64,000 bases of DNA from positions 434,001 through 498,000 of the forward strand of contig NZ_CDME01000014.1 of NCBI RefSeq assembly GCF_000826545.1. Reading direction: 5' to 3'. Below the pieces are notes generated by a model. The model ran no database searches. It was not told the origin of the DNA and was given only the letters and a program-made list of their open reading frames with translations. Positions within the stretch are counted from its first letter, which is position 1. Each line of letters starts with the position of its first letter. Positions 50,466 to 59,405 of this stretch are shown here, piece after piece. Made by a program: the position numbers and the translations under genes. Source of the stretch: Kibdelosporangium sp. MJ126-NF4. Its GTDB lineage: Bacteria > Actinomycetota > Actinomycetes > Mycobacteriales > Pseudonocardiaceae.

Positions 50466-51223
50466 GCAACGAAAAGATCGTCTTCGTGACGGGGGCCAGC
50501 ACCGGATTCGGCGCGGCCATCACCCGGCGGTTCGCGACGGAGGGCGCGCGCGTGATCGCGTCGGCCCGGCGGGTCGACAAGCTCAAGGAGCTCGCGGCCG
50601 ACCTGGGCGATCGGGTGCTCCCGCTGCGACTGGACGTCACCGACCGCGCGGCGGTCTACGCGGCGGTGGCGGACCTGCCCGCCGAGTTCGGCGCCATCGA
50701 CCTGCTGGTCAACAACGCCGGTCTGGCGCTGGGTATCGCGCCCGCGCAGAGCGCCGACCAGGACGAGTGGGACCGGATGATCGACACGAACTGCCGGGGC
50801 CTGGCCACCTGCACCCGCGCGGTCCTGCCGGGGATGGTCGAACGCGGCCGCGGGCACGTGATCAACATCGGCTCGGTCGCGGGCACCTACCCGTACCCCG
50901 GCGGCAACGTCTACGGCGCGACCAAGGCGTTCGTCGAGCAGTTCAGCCTCAACCTGCGCAGCGACCTGCACGGCACCGGCGTGCGCGTGACGTGCGTCGA
51001 TCCCGGCATGGTCGGCGGGACGGAGTTCTCCACCGTCCGGTTCTCCGGCGACCAGGGCAAAGCGGACGCGGTCTACCAGGGCATGCAGCCGCTGACAGCC
51101 GAGGACATCGCCGAGTCGGTGCACTGGGCCGCGAGCCAGCCCGCGCACGTCAACATCAACCGGATCGAGCTGATGCCGGTGGCCCAGAGTTTCGCGCCTT
51201 TCCAGGTCCACCGGAACCACTGA
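50462..51223 (+). CDS. SDR family NAD(P)-dependent oxidoreductase (YdfG-like)
   Basis: The 253-residue protein matches NADP-dependent 3-hydroxy acid dehydrogenases. It has FVTGASTGFGAAITRRFATEGARVIASARR at the N-terminus, LVNNAGLALG, INIGSVAGTYPYPGGNVYGATKAFVEQFS (YxxxK) and VTCVDPGMVGGTEFS. It reduces a hydroxyl or keto acid in the cytoplasm. ATG 50462 overlaps the hydrolase stop (ATGA), so the two are co-translated. The downstream gap contains a pair of palindromic repeats. Confidence 0.9.
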   Translation: MSNEKIVFVTGASTGFGAAITRRFATEGARVIASARRVDKLKELAADLGDRVLPLRLDVTDRAAVYAAVADLPAEFGAIDLLVNNAGLALGIAPAQSADQDEWDRMIDTNCRGLATCTRAVLPGMVERGRGHVINIGSVAGTYPYPGGNVYGATKAFVEQFSLNLRSDLHGTGVRVTCVDPGMVGGTEFSTVRFSGDQGKADAVYQGMQPLTAEDIAESVHWAASQPAHVNINRIELMPVAQSFAPFQVHRNH

Positions 51224-51228
51224 CACCC

Positions 51229-51301
51229 GCAACTTCGGTGTACTGCCCGCAACAAAGGCCACATTGGGTGCGCCAAACGCAACAAAGGTGGCCTTGGTTG
51301 C
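51229..51301. repeat. Second palindromic (REP-like) repeat pair, 30-bp period
   Basis: Two 23-bp units occupy 51249-51271 (GCAACAAAGG...TTGGGTGC) and 51279-51301 (GCAACAAAGG...CCTTGGTTGC), again 30 bases apart. Within the second unit the arms are near-perfect reverse complements. A decayed copy may start at 51229 (GCAACTTCGGTG). As at 5943-5995, they lie between convergent genes. Confidence 0.72.
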
Positions 51302-51307
51302 GCGCCA

Positions 51308-51766
51308 CTACCGCGCGTGGGTGGCCAGTGTCACCGCGAGGACCGCGGGCGCGTCCGGCCGTAGGGCCAGGCCGCGCAACGCCGCCCACAGGGACGCCGC
51401 CACCAGGTCCGTGCCGGGCACGAACGCCCGGAACCGCGCGAAGGCCGCCGTGCCCAGCGCGGTCATGTCCGGGCGGAACATCAGCTCGAACAACGCGGGC
51501 CCGCCGCGGGCGAAGTCGACATAGGACTCGCATGCGGCGGCCAGCTGTCCTGGGGGCAACGCGTCGAAGCGCTCGGACAGTCGCGTGTATCCGGCTGCCG
51601 CGACGGCCGAGAGCAGCGCGGTGCGGTTCGGGAAGTGCCGCAGGGGCGCTCCGTGGGAGATCCCCGCGTCGCGAGCGACCCTGCGCACCGTGACCGCGTC
51701 GACGCCTTCGCTGGCGAGAACTTCGAGCGCGCAGCCGATCAGCCGCTTGCGCGTGCCGTCGGCCAC
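51308..51766 (-). CDS. TetR family transcriptional regulator (short)
   Basis: The 152-residue protein has a TetR HTH TRKRLIGCALEVLASEGVDAVTVRRVARDAGISHGAPLRHFPNRTALL with recognition helix SHGAPLRHF, and a small ligand domain (ALFELMFRPDMTALGTAAF). At 152 residues it is shorter than the usual TetR (about 190-200) but looks complete. GTG 51766 is four bases after the SGNH hydrolase gene, so they share a transcript. A 17-base palindrome upstream of that operon is its likely operator. Confidence 0.86.
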   Translation of the reverse strand: MADGTRKRLIGCALEVLASEGVDAVTVRRVARDAGISHGAPLRHFPNRTALLSAVAAAGYTRLSERFDALPPGQLAAACESYVDFARGGPALFELMFRPDMTALGTAAFARFRAFVPGTDLVAASLWAALRGLALRPDAPAVLAVTLATHAR

Positions 51767-51770
51767 CGGG

Positions 51771-52565
51771 TCACGCCGTCTCGGGGACGGGGTGCCGTTC
51801 GGTCACCGGGAGCAGTTGCGGGCGTTTGGGCCGCACGCCGTCGCCGGGCTGGCGGCCGATCAGCCGGTTGCGGATCCGGCCCCGCACCAACGGCCACACT
51901 TGCTGGTAGGCCCATCGGACGTTGGCGGCCATGCTCGGCCGCGACGGCACACCGGCCAGCGGCCGCAGCCACGTCGGGTCGTGCGAGATCTCGAGACTGG
52001 CCAGCAGGTGCGCGGCGAGCCGCCGGTGCCCGGCCTCGGAGAGGTGCAGCCGGTCCGGGCCGAAGTACCGCGAGTCGTGTGCGGCCAGGTCGGGCCACAG
52101 GTCCACGAGCACCGCGCCGTAGCTGACGGCGGCCTCCCGGATGGCCGCGTTGAGCGCCTCGATCCGCGGCGCCATCCGCCAGCCGAACGGCATGCGGCGG
52201 GCGATGTCGCTGAGCGTGAACACGACGACCGTCGGCGCCAGCTCCGTCAGCGCACGGACCGCGTCGTCGACCCGGCGGGCGATGATCCGCTCCGAGTAGC
52301 CGCCCGACATGATGTCGTTGCCCCCGCCGAAGAGGGCGACGAGGTCGGGGCGCAGTTCGGTGGCCGCCGGGATCTGCTCGGCGATGATCTGGTCCAGCCT
52401 GCGGCCGCGTACGCCGAGGTTGGCGTACCGGAAGCCGGGGTCGTCCGCCGCCAACCGGTGCGCGGCCAGGTCCGCCCAGCCGCGGTAGACGGTGTGGTCG
52501 GGGTACGGGTCGTCCAGGCCCTCGGTGCAGCTGTCCCCCAGGGCGACGAAGCGTTGGTATTTCAT
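51771..52565 (-). CDS. SGNH/GDSL hydrolase family protein
   Basis: The 264-residue product has the SGNH blocks: block I FVALGDSCTEGLDDPY with the catalytic serine, block II glycine in ANLGVRGRRLDQI, block III ALFGGGNDIMSGG with the asparagine and block V DRLHLSEAGHRRLAAHL with aspartate and histidine. It is probably an esterase or lipase; no signal peptide is visible. It is the first gene of a pair with a TetR gene, behind a 17-base palindrome 26 bases upstream. The substrate is unknown. Confidence 0.9.
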   Translation of the reverse strand: MKYQRFVALGDSCTEGLDDPYPDHTVYRGWADLAAHRLAADDPGFRYANLGVRGRRLDQIIAEQIPAATELRPDLVALFGGGNDIMSGGYSERIIARRVDDAVRALTELAPTVVVFTLSDIARRMPFGWRMAPRIEALNAAIREAAVSYGAVLVDLWPDLAAHDSRYFGPDRLHLSEAGHRRLAAHLLASLEISHDPTWLRPLAGVPSRPSMAANVRWAYQQVWPLVRGRIRNRLIGRQPGDGVRPKRPQLLPVTERHPVPETA

Positions 52566-52590
52566 TCACATCCCAGTAACCTCAGATTCA

Positions 52591-52607
52591 GGTAGACAGT
52601 GTCTACC
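52591..52607. promoter_or_regulatory. 17-bp palindrome upstream of the SGNH/TetR operon
   Basis: GGTAGACAGTGTCTACC is symmetrical about its central base. It lies 26 bases upstream of the SGNH hydrolase start and 56 bases from the divergent AlkZ-like gene. It fits a TetR operator and the adjacent tetR gene. Confidence 0.7.
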
Positions 52608-52662
52608 ATTCATCCGCCATTGAGGCCAGGACCTGTCCTTTATTGGACATAGTGTTCGCACC

Positions 52663-53748
52663 ATGACCGCTTCGATCTCACGCCGGGCTCTCAGCCGCGC
52701 CACACTGGCCCGCCAGCTGCTCCTCGAGCGCTCCGACATGCCCCTGCTCGACGCGGTCGAGCACCTGGTCGGCCTGCAGGCCCAGACCACGCACAGCTGG
52801 TACCACGGCCTGTGGACCAGGCTGAACGGCTTCGACCCGCGCGCGCTGTCGCAGCTGCTGGCCGACCGCGAGGTGGTCCGGATGGTGCTGATGCGCTCGA
52901 CGATCCACCTGGTCAGCGCACGCGACAGCCGCGCGCTGCGGCCGTTGCTGCAGATCGTCAGCGAACGTTCGACGGCGAGCATCTACGGCCGCAACATCCC
53001 CGACCTGAACAAGGACGAGCTGATCACCGAGGGCCGCAGGCTGCTCGACGAGAAGCCGATGACCTTCACCGAGTTGGGCAAGCGGATGGCCGAGCGCTGG
53101 CCGGGCCGTGACGAGCATTCGCTGGCGTACTCGGTTCGCGCGTGGGTGCCGCTCGTCCAGATTCCGCCACGCGGCCTGTGGGGCGGCAGCGGCCAGGCGG
53201 TGCACGCGACGGTGGAGACCTGGCTGGGCGCGCCGGTCGACGCGGAGCCCGACATCGAACGGCTGGTGCTGCGCTACCTGGCCGCGTTCGGACCGGCCTC
53301 GGTGAAGGACGCACAGGTGTGGTCCGGCCTGACCAGACTGTCCGAGGTCTTCGACCGGCTGCGGCCGAAGCTGGTGACCTTCGCCGACGAGAACGGCCGC
53401 GAACTGTTCGACCTGCCGGACGCGCCGAGGCCGGACGAGTCCACCCCGGCGCCGGTGCGCTACCTCTACGACTTCGACAACCTGCTGCTGTCGCACGACG
53501 ACCGCAGCCGCGTGCTCGTCGACTACCAGCAACAACGACCGCGCAACGGCATGCTGCCGAGGCTGTTCCTCGTCGACGGCTTCACCACCGGCTGGTGGAC
53601 CGTGGAGAAGACCAAGGACAAGGCGGTGCTCGTCGTTCACCCGTACCGCGACCTGCCGAAAAAGGAGATCAACGCGCTGGCCGAGGAAGGCAAGCCGCTG
53701 CTGGAGTTCGTCGCGCCTGGGCTCGTGCACGACATCCGGTTCGACTGA
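52663..53748 (+). CDS. Winged helix DNA-binding protein, AlkZ-like DNA glycosylase family
   Basis: The 361-residue protein belongs to the HTH_42 (DUF1006) family that includes the interstrand-crosslink glycosylase AlkZ. The catalytic QxQ motif is present in HLVGLQAQTTHSWYHGLWTRL, with later family blocks LMRSTIHLVSARDSRALRP and FDNLLLSHDDRSRVL. In Streptomyces, AlkZ protects against azinomycin-type DNA crosslinks; most relatives are uncharacterised and may act on other alkylated bases. ATG 52663 gives a natural N-terminus. It diverges from the SGNH/TetR operon, which shares its promoter region. Confidence 0.87.
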   Translation: MTASISRRALSRATLARQLLLERSDMPLLDAVEHLVGLQAQTTHSWYHGLWTRLNGFDPRALSQLLADREVVRMVLMRSTIHLVSARDSRALRPLLQIVSERSTASIYGRNIPDLNKDELITEGRRLLDEKPMTFTELGKRMAERWPGRDEHSLAYSVRAWVPLVQIPPRGLWGGSGQAVHATVETWLGAPVDAEPDIERLVLRYLAAFGPASVKDAQVWSGLTRLSEVFDRLRPKLVTFADENGRELFDLPDAPRPDESTPAPVRYLYDFDNLLLSHDDRSRVLVDYQQQRPRNGMLPRLFLVDGFTTGWWTVEKTKDKAVLVVHPYRDLPKKEINALAEEGKPLLEFVAPGLVHDIRFD

Positions 53749-53908
53749 TCCTGAAGAGCGACCGGCGCTGAATGTGACGCGGCACACTCTCCGGGGTGCT
53801 CCGCTGTCACCTGCTAACACAAATGGGGTAAGTCGGTTACGGAACGTTGAAAGCGGGCATATCGCCTCCTTATGGTGGCGTCGGTTCCCACCCCGGAAAG
53901 GGGCCCCG

Positions 53909-56089
53909 ATGGCCACTCCCACCACCCGGCGCGGATTCCTGACGTTCCTTGTCGCCGCGCCGACGTTGACCCTCGCCACGGACCTGACCGCGCCGTCCGC
54001 GGAAGCACTGCCCAGCCTGCCCGCGCCCGCGGACATCGTGGATCTCGGCGACGTCCTCATCCTTGCCGGAGCGCCCACTTCCGCCATGCTCGTCCTCGAG
54101 GTGAGGCCGGACGGCACCGTGCACTTCCAGCTGCCACGGGCAGAGGTCGGCCAGGGCATCACCACGGCGGCCGCGATGCTGATCGCCGAGGAGATGGACA
54201 TCCCTGTGGCGAACGTCCGCGTGTCGCTGTCCGACGCACGCGCCGAGTTGCTGTTCAACCAGCTGACCGGCGGCTCCAACACGATCCGGTCGGTGTACGG
54301 CCCGATCCGGCGCACAGCAGCCGCCGCACGTGCCCGACTGGTCGCGGCGGCTGGCCAGGAGTGGAACATCCAGACGGCCAAACTGTCCACTAAGGACGGA
54401 TCGGTACGCGCACCGGACGGCCGGAAAGCCACCTTCGGCGAGCTGACGGCCAAGGCGGCCCGCTCGACCGCCGCCGTGAGCGCCGAGCCGAAACCCGAAT
54501 CCCAGCACCAGGTCGTCGGCACCGCCCAGTCCAGAATAGACGCTCGGGCGATGGTCACAGGTCAGTTGAAGTACACACTGGACCTGGACGTCCCCGGCGC
54601 GATGCCGACGGTCGTGCGCAAGCCGCCGACGATCAACGGCTCGGTCCGCTCGGTGGACGACTCGGTGGCCAAGGGCATGCCCGGTGTGCTCGCGATCGCC
54701 GTGGTGCCCACGGGTGTCGCGGTCATGGCGGAGACGTTCGGCCAGGCCATCGCCGCCAAGGACGCGCTGAAGGTGACGTGGAACAAGGGCACCGTCGACG
54801 ATCTGTCCGATCCGGACATCAAGGCCAAGCTGCGCGCCGCCGCGCTGCCGTTCATCGTCCCGCCGCTGCTGACGCAGCACGTCGACGGCGAGTTCGACTT
54901 CGCGTTCGTCAGCCACGCCCCGATGGAGACCAACTCGGCCATCGCGGACGTCCGCGGTGACCGCGCGGAGATCTGGGCGGGCCTGAAGTCCCCGATCGTG
55001 GCCAAGCAGACCATCGCGGCCGCGCTCGGCCTGCCGCAGGACAAGGTGACCGTGCACGTCACCCAGGGCGGCGGTTCCTTCGGCCGCAGGCTCTTCTTCG
55101 ACGCCGCACTGGAGGCGGCGCAGATCTCCAAGGCGATGCGCAGGCCGGTCAAGCTGATGTGGACCCGTGTCGACGACATGCGCCACGGCCGGGCCCGCGC
55201 GGCCAGCCACCACAAGATCCGCGCGACGTTCGCGCTGGGCCAGGTGCTGACGTTCGAGCACCGCGTGGCGTCGGTGGAGACCGACTTCCGGCACGGCCTC
55301 GGCGAGATCCTGACCGCGACCGCCGCGCACCTGCCGGTCGGCAACCTCGGCTTCGCCGAAACGATCTTCCTCACGACCGTCAAGCTCCCGTACAACTTCG
55401 GCGTGGTCACGCAGCTGCTCAACGAGATCCCGCTGCGCATGCACACCGGCAGCTGGCGGTCGGTCTACTCGGCCAACACCCGCGGCGCCGAGGAGATCAT
55501 GGTCGACGAGGTGGCCGCGAAACTCGGCAAGGACCCGGTCGCGTTCCGCAGGGAGACGCTCAAGACGGCACGGCAGCGCGCGGTGCTCGACAAGGTCGCG
55601 TCGGCGGGCAGCTGGGGCCGGACCATGCCGAAGGGATTCGCTCAGGGCGTGGCGTTCCACGACGAGTACAAGTCCTGCACGGCCTGCCTTGTCGAGATCG
55701 ACGCCCGCGATCCGAAGAAGCCGAGGGTGGTCAAGGCGGTCATCGCGGTGGACGTCGGCAGGCCGGTCAACCCACTCGGCCTGCAGGCGCAGATGCTCGG
55801 CGGGCTGACCGACGCGATCTCCACGACTCTGCGCGCGGGCCTGCACATCGACAAAGGCCTGCCGTTGGAAGGCAGCTACTCGCAGTTCCACTACGCGCGG
55901 CAGAAGGATTCCCCGCCGCAGGTGGAAATCCACGTGATGCCTGCCAACGGTGAGCCGGGCGGCGCGGGCGAGCTCGGTGTGCCCGCCGCGGTCGGCGCGA
56001 TCGCCAACGCGTACGCCCGAGCGACCGGGATCAAGCCGCGCAGCTTCCCGATCAACTTCCCGGTCGACTTCGACCCCTTCCCCCGCTAG
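53909..56089 (+). CDS. Molybdopterin-binding subunit of a xanthine-dehydrogenase-family hydroxylase (IorB-like)
   Basis: The 726-residue protein begins MATPTTRRGFLTFLVAAP, a twin-arginine signal, so it is exported folded with its cofactor. The body has the molybdenum domains of the isoquinoline 1-oxidoreductase type: AEVGQGITTAAAMLIAEEM, GSNTIRSVYGP, the cofactor motif VTQGGGSFGRRLFFDAALEAA and a C-terminal GEPGGAGELGVPAAVGAIANAYARATG with the probable catalytic glutamate. It hydroxylates an aldehyde or N-heterocycle outside the membrane. The 2Fe-2S subunit gene follows after nine bases. ATG 53909 has GGAAAGG upstream. Confidence 0.9.
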   Translation: MATPTTRRGFLTFLVAAPTLTLATDLTAPSAEALPSLPAPADIVDLGDVLILAGAPTSAMLVLEVRPDGTVHFQLPRAEVGQGITTAAAMLIAEEMDIPVANVRVSLSDARAELLFNQLTGGSNTIRSVYGPIRRTAAAARARLVAAAGQEWNIQTAKLSTKDGSVRAPDGRKATFGELTAKAARSTAAVSAEPKPESQHQVVGTAQSRIDARAMVTGQLKYTLDLDVPGAMPTVVRKPPTINGSVRSVDDSVAKGMPGVLAIAVVPTGVAVMAETFGQAIAAKDALKVTWNKGTVDDLSDPDIKAKLRAAALPFIVPPLLTQHVDGEFDFAFVSHAPMETNSAIADVRGDRAEIWAGLKSPIVAKQTIAAALGLPQDKVTVHVTQGGGSFGRRLFFDAALEAAQISKAMRRPVKLMWTRVDDMRHGRARAASHHKIRATFALGQVLTFEHRVASVETDFRHGLGEILTATAAHLPVGNLGFAETIFLTTVKLPYNFGVVTQLLNEIPLRMHTGSWRSVYSANTRGAEEIMVDEVAAKLGKDPVAFRRETLKTARQRAVLDKVASAGSWGRTMPKGFAQGVAFHDEYKSCTACLVEIDARDPKKPRVVKAVIAVDVGRPVNPLGLQAQMLGGLTDAISTTLRAGLHIDKGLPLEGSYSQFHYARQKDSPPQVEIHVMPANGEPGGAGELGVPAAVGAIANAYARATGIKPRSFPINFPVDFDPFPR

Positions 56090-56098
56090 GAGAAACTC

Positions 56099-56554
56099 GT
56101 GCCCACATACACCTTCTCCGTCAACGGGAAACCGGTCAGCGTCGACGTGCCTGCGGACATGCCGCTGCTGTGGGTGTTGCGCGACAAGCTCGGCGTGAAG
56201 GGCCCGAAGTTCGGCTGCGGCATCGGTGTCTGCCACGTGTGCACCAGCCATCTCAACGGCGACGAGATCCAGCCGTGTGTCGTGCCTGCCGCACAGGCCG
56301 CGGGCAAGGAGGTCACCACGATCGAAGGCCTCGCCGACGGCGAGGACCTGCACCCGGTGCAGGAAGCGTGGCTGGCCGAGGACGTGGCGCAATGTGGCTA
56401 CTGCCAGCCGGGGCAGATCATGGCCGCGGTCGCGTTGCTCAAGCGCACACCGAACCCGACCGACGCGGACATCGACAGGATCGAGAACGTCTGCCGGTGC
56501 GGCACGTACTTCCGGATCCGGCAGGCGATCAGGAAAGCCGCCCAGAAGATGTAA
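56099..56554 (+). CDS. 2Fe-2S subunit of the molybdenum hydroxylase (IorA-like)
   Basis: The 151-residue protein has both iron-sulfur domains of the family. The N-terminal ferredoxin part has cysteines in [18 protein letters not shown] and EIQPC. The C-terminal four-helix part has [12 protein letters not shown] and [16 protein letters not shown]. It passes electrons from the molybdenum subunit to an acceptor, often a membrane cytochrome. GTG 56099 follows TAGGAG. It lacks its own signal and would be exported by piggyback with the Tat-bearing large subunit. Confidence 0.92.
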   Translation: MPTYTFSVNGKPVSVDVPADMPLLWVLRDKLGVKGPKFGCGIGVCHVCTSHLNGDEIQPCVVPAAQAAGKEVTTIEGLADGEDLHPVQEAWLAEDVAQCGYCQPGQIMAAVALLKRTPNPTDADIDRIENVCRCGTYFRIRQAIRKAAQKM

Positions 56555-56620
56555 CGCGTTGGCCTGAATGGCGGTGCTAGTGTCCATGAGTTACGCACGT
56601 CGGCTCAACGTGGAGCGTCG

Positions 56621-57823
56621 ATGCACTTCGTGGACACACAACCGGTGCCTGCCCGGCTGGCGACCGAGGTCAGGCAGCGCATGCCGGAGATGGTCAAGCG
56701 GACGGTCGCGCAGATCCTCGAGGAGATGCCGGTCTACGGCCGGGCCGAGTTCGTCCCGCACGACGAGCTGGCCCGGTCGGTGACGCTGAACATCTCCGTG
56801 GTGCTGCGGACGCTTCAGGGCGCGGGCCCGCCGGACATGACGCAGGTGTCCGCGACCGGGCGGCTGCGCGCACACCAGGGCGCTCCCCTGCCGGAGTTGT
56901 TGCGGGCGTACCGGATCGGGCTGACGCAGGTCTGGCTGGAGTTCACCGAACTGACCAGGGACACGACCGAACTGGTCGCGGTGACCAGTGCGATCTGGGC
57001 GTTGATGGACGACTACGCCGAAGCGCTGACCACCTCGTACCGGGACACCACGGCGTCGATGATGCTGGCGCACCAGAACCGCCGCTCCGCGTTGGTCGAG
57101 GCGTTGTTCGCGGGCGGCTCGGACGGTTCGCTGTGGGACATCGCCCGGGTGCTCGACCTCGCGCTGGACGGGACGTTCGTCGTGGTCGCGGCGGAAACTC
57201 CCGCGCTGGGCCAGGAGGCGCTGCCACAGATCGAGTCGCGGTTGCGCACCCAGTGCCTCGCGTCCGCGTGGCGGCTGACGCCGGACCTGCAGGTCGGTGT
57301 GGTGTCACTGCGGCACCCGACGGCGTCGGCCACGCTCGTCGAGCAGATCAGGGACGACATCGCCGGGCGGGTCGGTGTCAGCCCGGTCTACTGCGGGCTG
57401 GGCAACACCGCGCGGGCGCTGCACCTGGCGCGGGTCGCGTTGTCGAGCCTGCCGCCGGGCCGCCCCGCCTTGGTGCAGTTCAACGACTCGCCGCTGGCCG
57501 GGCTGGTGGCGAGCGCGCCGGAAGCCTCGGTGCAACTGGCGCACCAGGTGCTCAGCGCGATCCTCGACCTGCCGGGTGAGGACCGCAACGTGCTGCTGCT
57601 GACGCTGCGTGCGTGGTTCGAGTGCCAGGGCTCGACCAAGCTGACCGCGCAGCGGATGTTCTGCCACCCCAACACGATCCGGCACCGCCTCAAGCGCGTC
57701 ACCGACGAGCTGGGCCGAAGCCTGACCGACCCGGCGGACATCATGGAGATCGGCACGGCCCTGCGGGCGCTGTCGATCTTCCCGGACACCGCGCATCTGC
57801 CACCGCCTGCCCGACCGGCATAA
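56621..57823 (+). CDS. PucR family transcriptional regulator
   Basis: The 400-residue protein has a helical N-terminal domain (ARLATEVRQRMPEMVKRTVAQILEEMPVYG), a central GGDEF-like sensor segment and the C-terminal PucR HTH: LLLTLRAWFECQGSTKLTAQRMFCHPNTIRHRLKRVTDELGRSLTDPADIMEIGTALRAL. PucR regulators often control purine or other nitrogen catabolism. Its position right after the molybdenum hydroxylase genes suggests it senses that enzyme's substrate, but this is inference. ATG 56621 lies 66 bases after the iron-sulfur subunit gene. Confidence 0.88.
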   Translation: MHFVDTQPVPARLATEVRQRMPEMVKRTVAQILEEMPVYGRAEFVPHDELARSVTLNISVVLRTLQGAGPPDMTQVSATGRLRAHQGAPLPELLRAYRIGLTQVWLEFTELTRDTTELVAVTSAIWALMDDYAEALTTSYRDTTASMMLAHQNRRSALVEALFAGGSDGSLWDIARVLDLALDGTFVVVAAETPALGQEALPQIESRLRTQCLASAWRLTPDLQVGVVSLRHPTASATLVEQIRDDIAGRVGVSPVYCGLGNTARALHLARVALSSLPPGRPALVQFNDSPLAGLVASAPEASVQLAHQVLSAILDLPGEDRNVLLLTLRAWFECQGSTKLTAQRMFCHPNTIRHRLKRVTDELGRSLTDPADIMEIGTALRALSIFPDTAHLPPPARPA

Positions 57824-57831
57824 TCCCGATC

Positions 57832-58479
57832 GTGGACGACAGCGCGTACCGGCAGGAGTGCGAGGCGTTGCGGGCGGTGTGGGACCGCGCGATCGCCCAT
57901 GCCGACGGGCCGGTGCCGGGATCGGTGCTCAACCCGCTGGTCACGCCCCAGGGCTGGTGCGGGCACGTCCGGCTGACCGAGGACCAGCGCGCGGCGACCG
58001 TGATCGACGCGGTCGCCGAGATCGCTGAGGCGTTCGGCCTGCCGCAGGACGCGGTCGTGGTGCGCACCATGGCCGAACACCACGAGGTGTTCGTCTGGGG
58101 CTACAGCACCAAGTCCGGCGCGGACTACCACCTGCACTGGCCACACCCGGTGCTGGACGGCAGCGAGTTCGTCGACATCAAGCGGGAGAGCAAGGGCACC
58201 ACCTTGTTCGACCTGGTGCAGCTGACCACGTGGGCGCGGGCGCACAAGGAGAGCTGGGAGGCGCTGCGCGCCGGGCGTGACCAGGACCTGCAGCAGTTCG
58301 TCCGTCGGCTCACCCGGCTGCGTGCCGGGATCGTGGACATCCTGACCCGCGCGAAACCGCGGCAGGTCCGCGAGTTGCTGATGCGGGTCGGTCTGGACCG
58401 GGCGGCGCTGCCCAACGACCTGGCCGACGCGATCAACTACCCGCACGACCGCGACCCGACGATCCCCATTCCGCGCTAG
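57832..58479 (+). CDS. Hypothetical protein
   Basis: The 215-residue soluble protein is not recognised. It starts VDDSAYRQECEALRAVWDRAIAHADGPVP and has a central segment EHHEVFVWGYSTKSGADYHLHWPHPVLDG, followed by a helical C-terminus (ARAHKESWEALRAGRDQDLQQFVRRLTRLRAGIVDILTRAKPRQVREL). No membrane segment or signal is evident. GTG 57832 lies nine bases after the PucR gene, so the two are probably co-transcribed. Function cannot be inferred. Confidence 0.75.
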   Translation: MDDSAYRQECEALRAVWDRAIAHADGPVPGSVLNPLVTPQGWCGHVRLTEDQRAATVIDAVAEIAEAFGLPQDAVVVRTMAEHHEVFVWGYSTKSGADYHLHWPHPVLDGSEFVDIKRESKGTTLFDLVQLTTWARAHKESWEALRAGRDQDLQQFVRRLTRLRAGIVDILTRAKPRQVRELLMRVGLDRAALPNDLADAINYPHDRDPTIPIPR

Positions 58480-58521
58480 ACAGTCCACACAGGCGTTCCA
58501 CACAGGCGTTATTGTCTGCGC

Positions 58522-59334
58522 GTGACGGTCGCCATGGAGACAGCCCAGCCGCGGCACCTCATCGTCACCGTGTACGGCCTGTACGCGCGGGGCGCGGGCG
58601 GCTGGATGTCGGTGGCGCGCCTGATCAGCCTGATGGCCGATCTGGGGGTGGACCAGGCCGCGGTCCGCTCGTCGATCTCCCGGCTCAAGCGCAGGGGCAT
58701 GTTGCGTGCCCGGCGCCAGGACGGCTCGGCCGGGTACGAGCTGTCCGAGGAGGGCCTCGCGATCCTCGCGGAAGGGGATCACCGGATCTTCAACAAGGAC
58801 CGGGCCACGCTCGCCGACGGCTGGCTGCTCGCGGTGTTCTCGGTGCCCGAGTCCGAACGCAACAAACGGCACACGCTGCGCACCCAGCTGACCCGGCTGG
58901 GCTTCGGCACCACCGCGCCGGGAGTGTGGATCGCCCCGGCGCACCTGTCCGAGGCGACCGAGGACATGCTGCGGCGACTGGACTTGAGCGGCTACGCCGA
59001 CCTGTTCCACGCCCGGCACCTCGCGTTCGGCGACCTGGCGGACAAGGTCCGCCGCTGGTGGGACCTCGACCAGCTGGAACGGCTCTACGCCGAGTTCGTC
59101 CGCACCCACAGCCCCGCCGAAGTCCCCGGTGATGTCCCTGGCGACGACCGCGCGGCGTTCGCCAAGTACGTGCGTCTGCTGACCGACTGGCGCAGGCTGC
59201 CGTACCTCGATCCCGGCCTGCCCGCCGAGCTGTTGCCGGACGACTGGGTCGGTATCCGCGCGGCGGACCTGTTCTTCACTCTTCAGGCGCAACTGGCCCC
59301 ACCTGCCGAAAGGCACGCCGTAACGTCTTCGTGA
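58522..59334 (+). CDS. PaaX family transcriptional regulator
   Basis: The 270-residue protein has the PaaX N-terminal winged helix (HLIVTVYGLYARGAGGWMSVARLISLMADLGVDQAAVRSSISRLKRRGMLRARRQDG) and the central and C-terminal PaaX parts (GTTAPGVWIAPAHLSEATEDMLRRL; DLFHARHLAFGDLADKVRRWWDLDQLERLYAEF). PaaX represses phenylacetate catabolism in some bacteria; no paa genes lie nearby. GTG 58522 is the start. It is 42 bases after the hypothetical gene and 71 bases before the subtilase operon. Confidence 0.9.
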   Translation: MTVAMETAQPRHLIVTVYGLYARGAGGWMSVARLISLMADLGVDQAAVRSSISRLKRRGMLRARRQDGSAGYELSEEGLAILAEGDHRIFNKDRATLADGWLLAVFSVPESERNKRHTLRTQLTRLGFGTTAPGVWIAPAHLSEATEDMLRRLDLSGYADLFHARHLAFGDLADKVRRWWDLDQLERLYAEFVRTHSPAEVPGDVPGDDRAAFAKYVRLLTDWRRLPYLDPGLPAELLPDDWVGIRAADLFFTLQAQLAPPAERHAVTSS

Positions 59335-59405
59335 CCCGGCGGGACGTATCTGGCACGCAGGTCAGGCGCACCTGTGGTACCAGAGCGACCCGAAGGGGAG
59401 AGCGA

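Noticed and set aside
53870..56587. A 905-codon open frame on the minus strand opposite the molybdenum hydroxylase genes
   Set aside because: The product is Arg/Asp/His-rich nonsense, while the plus strand has two complete, motif-bearing subunits.
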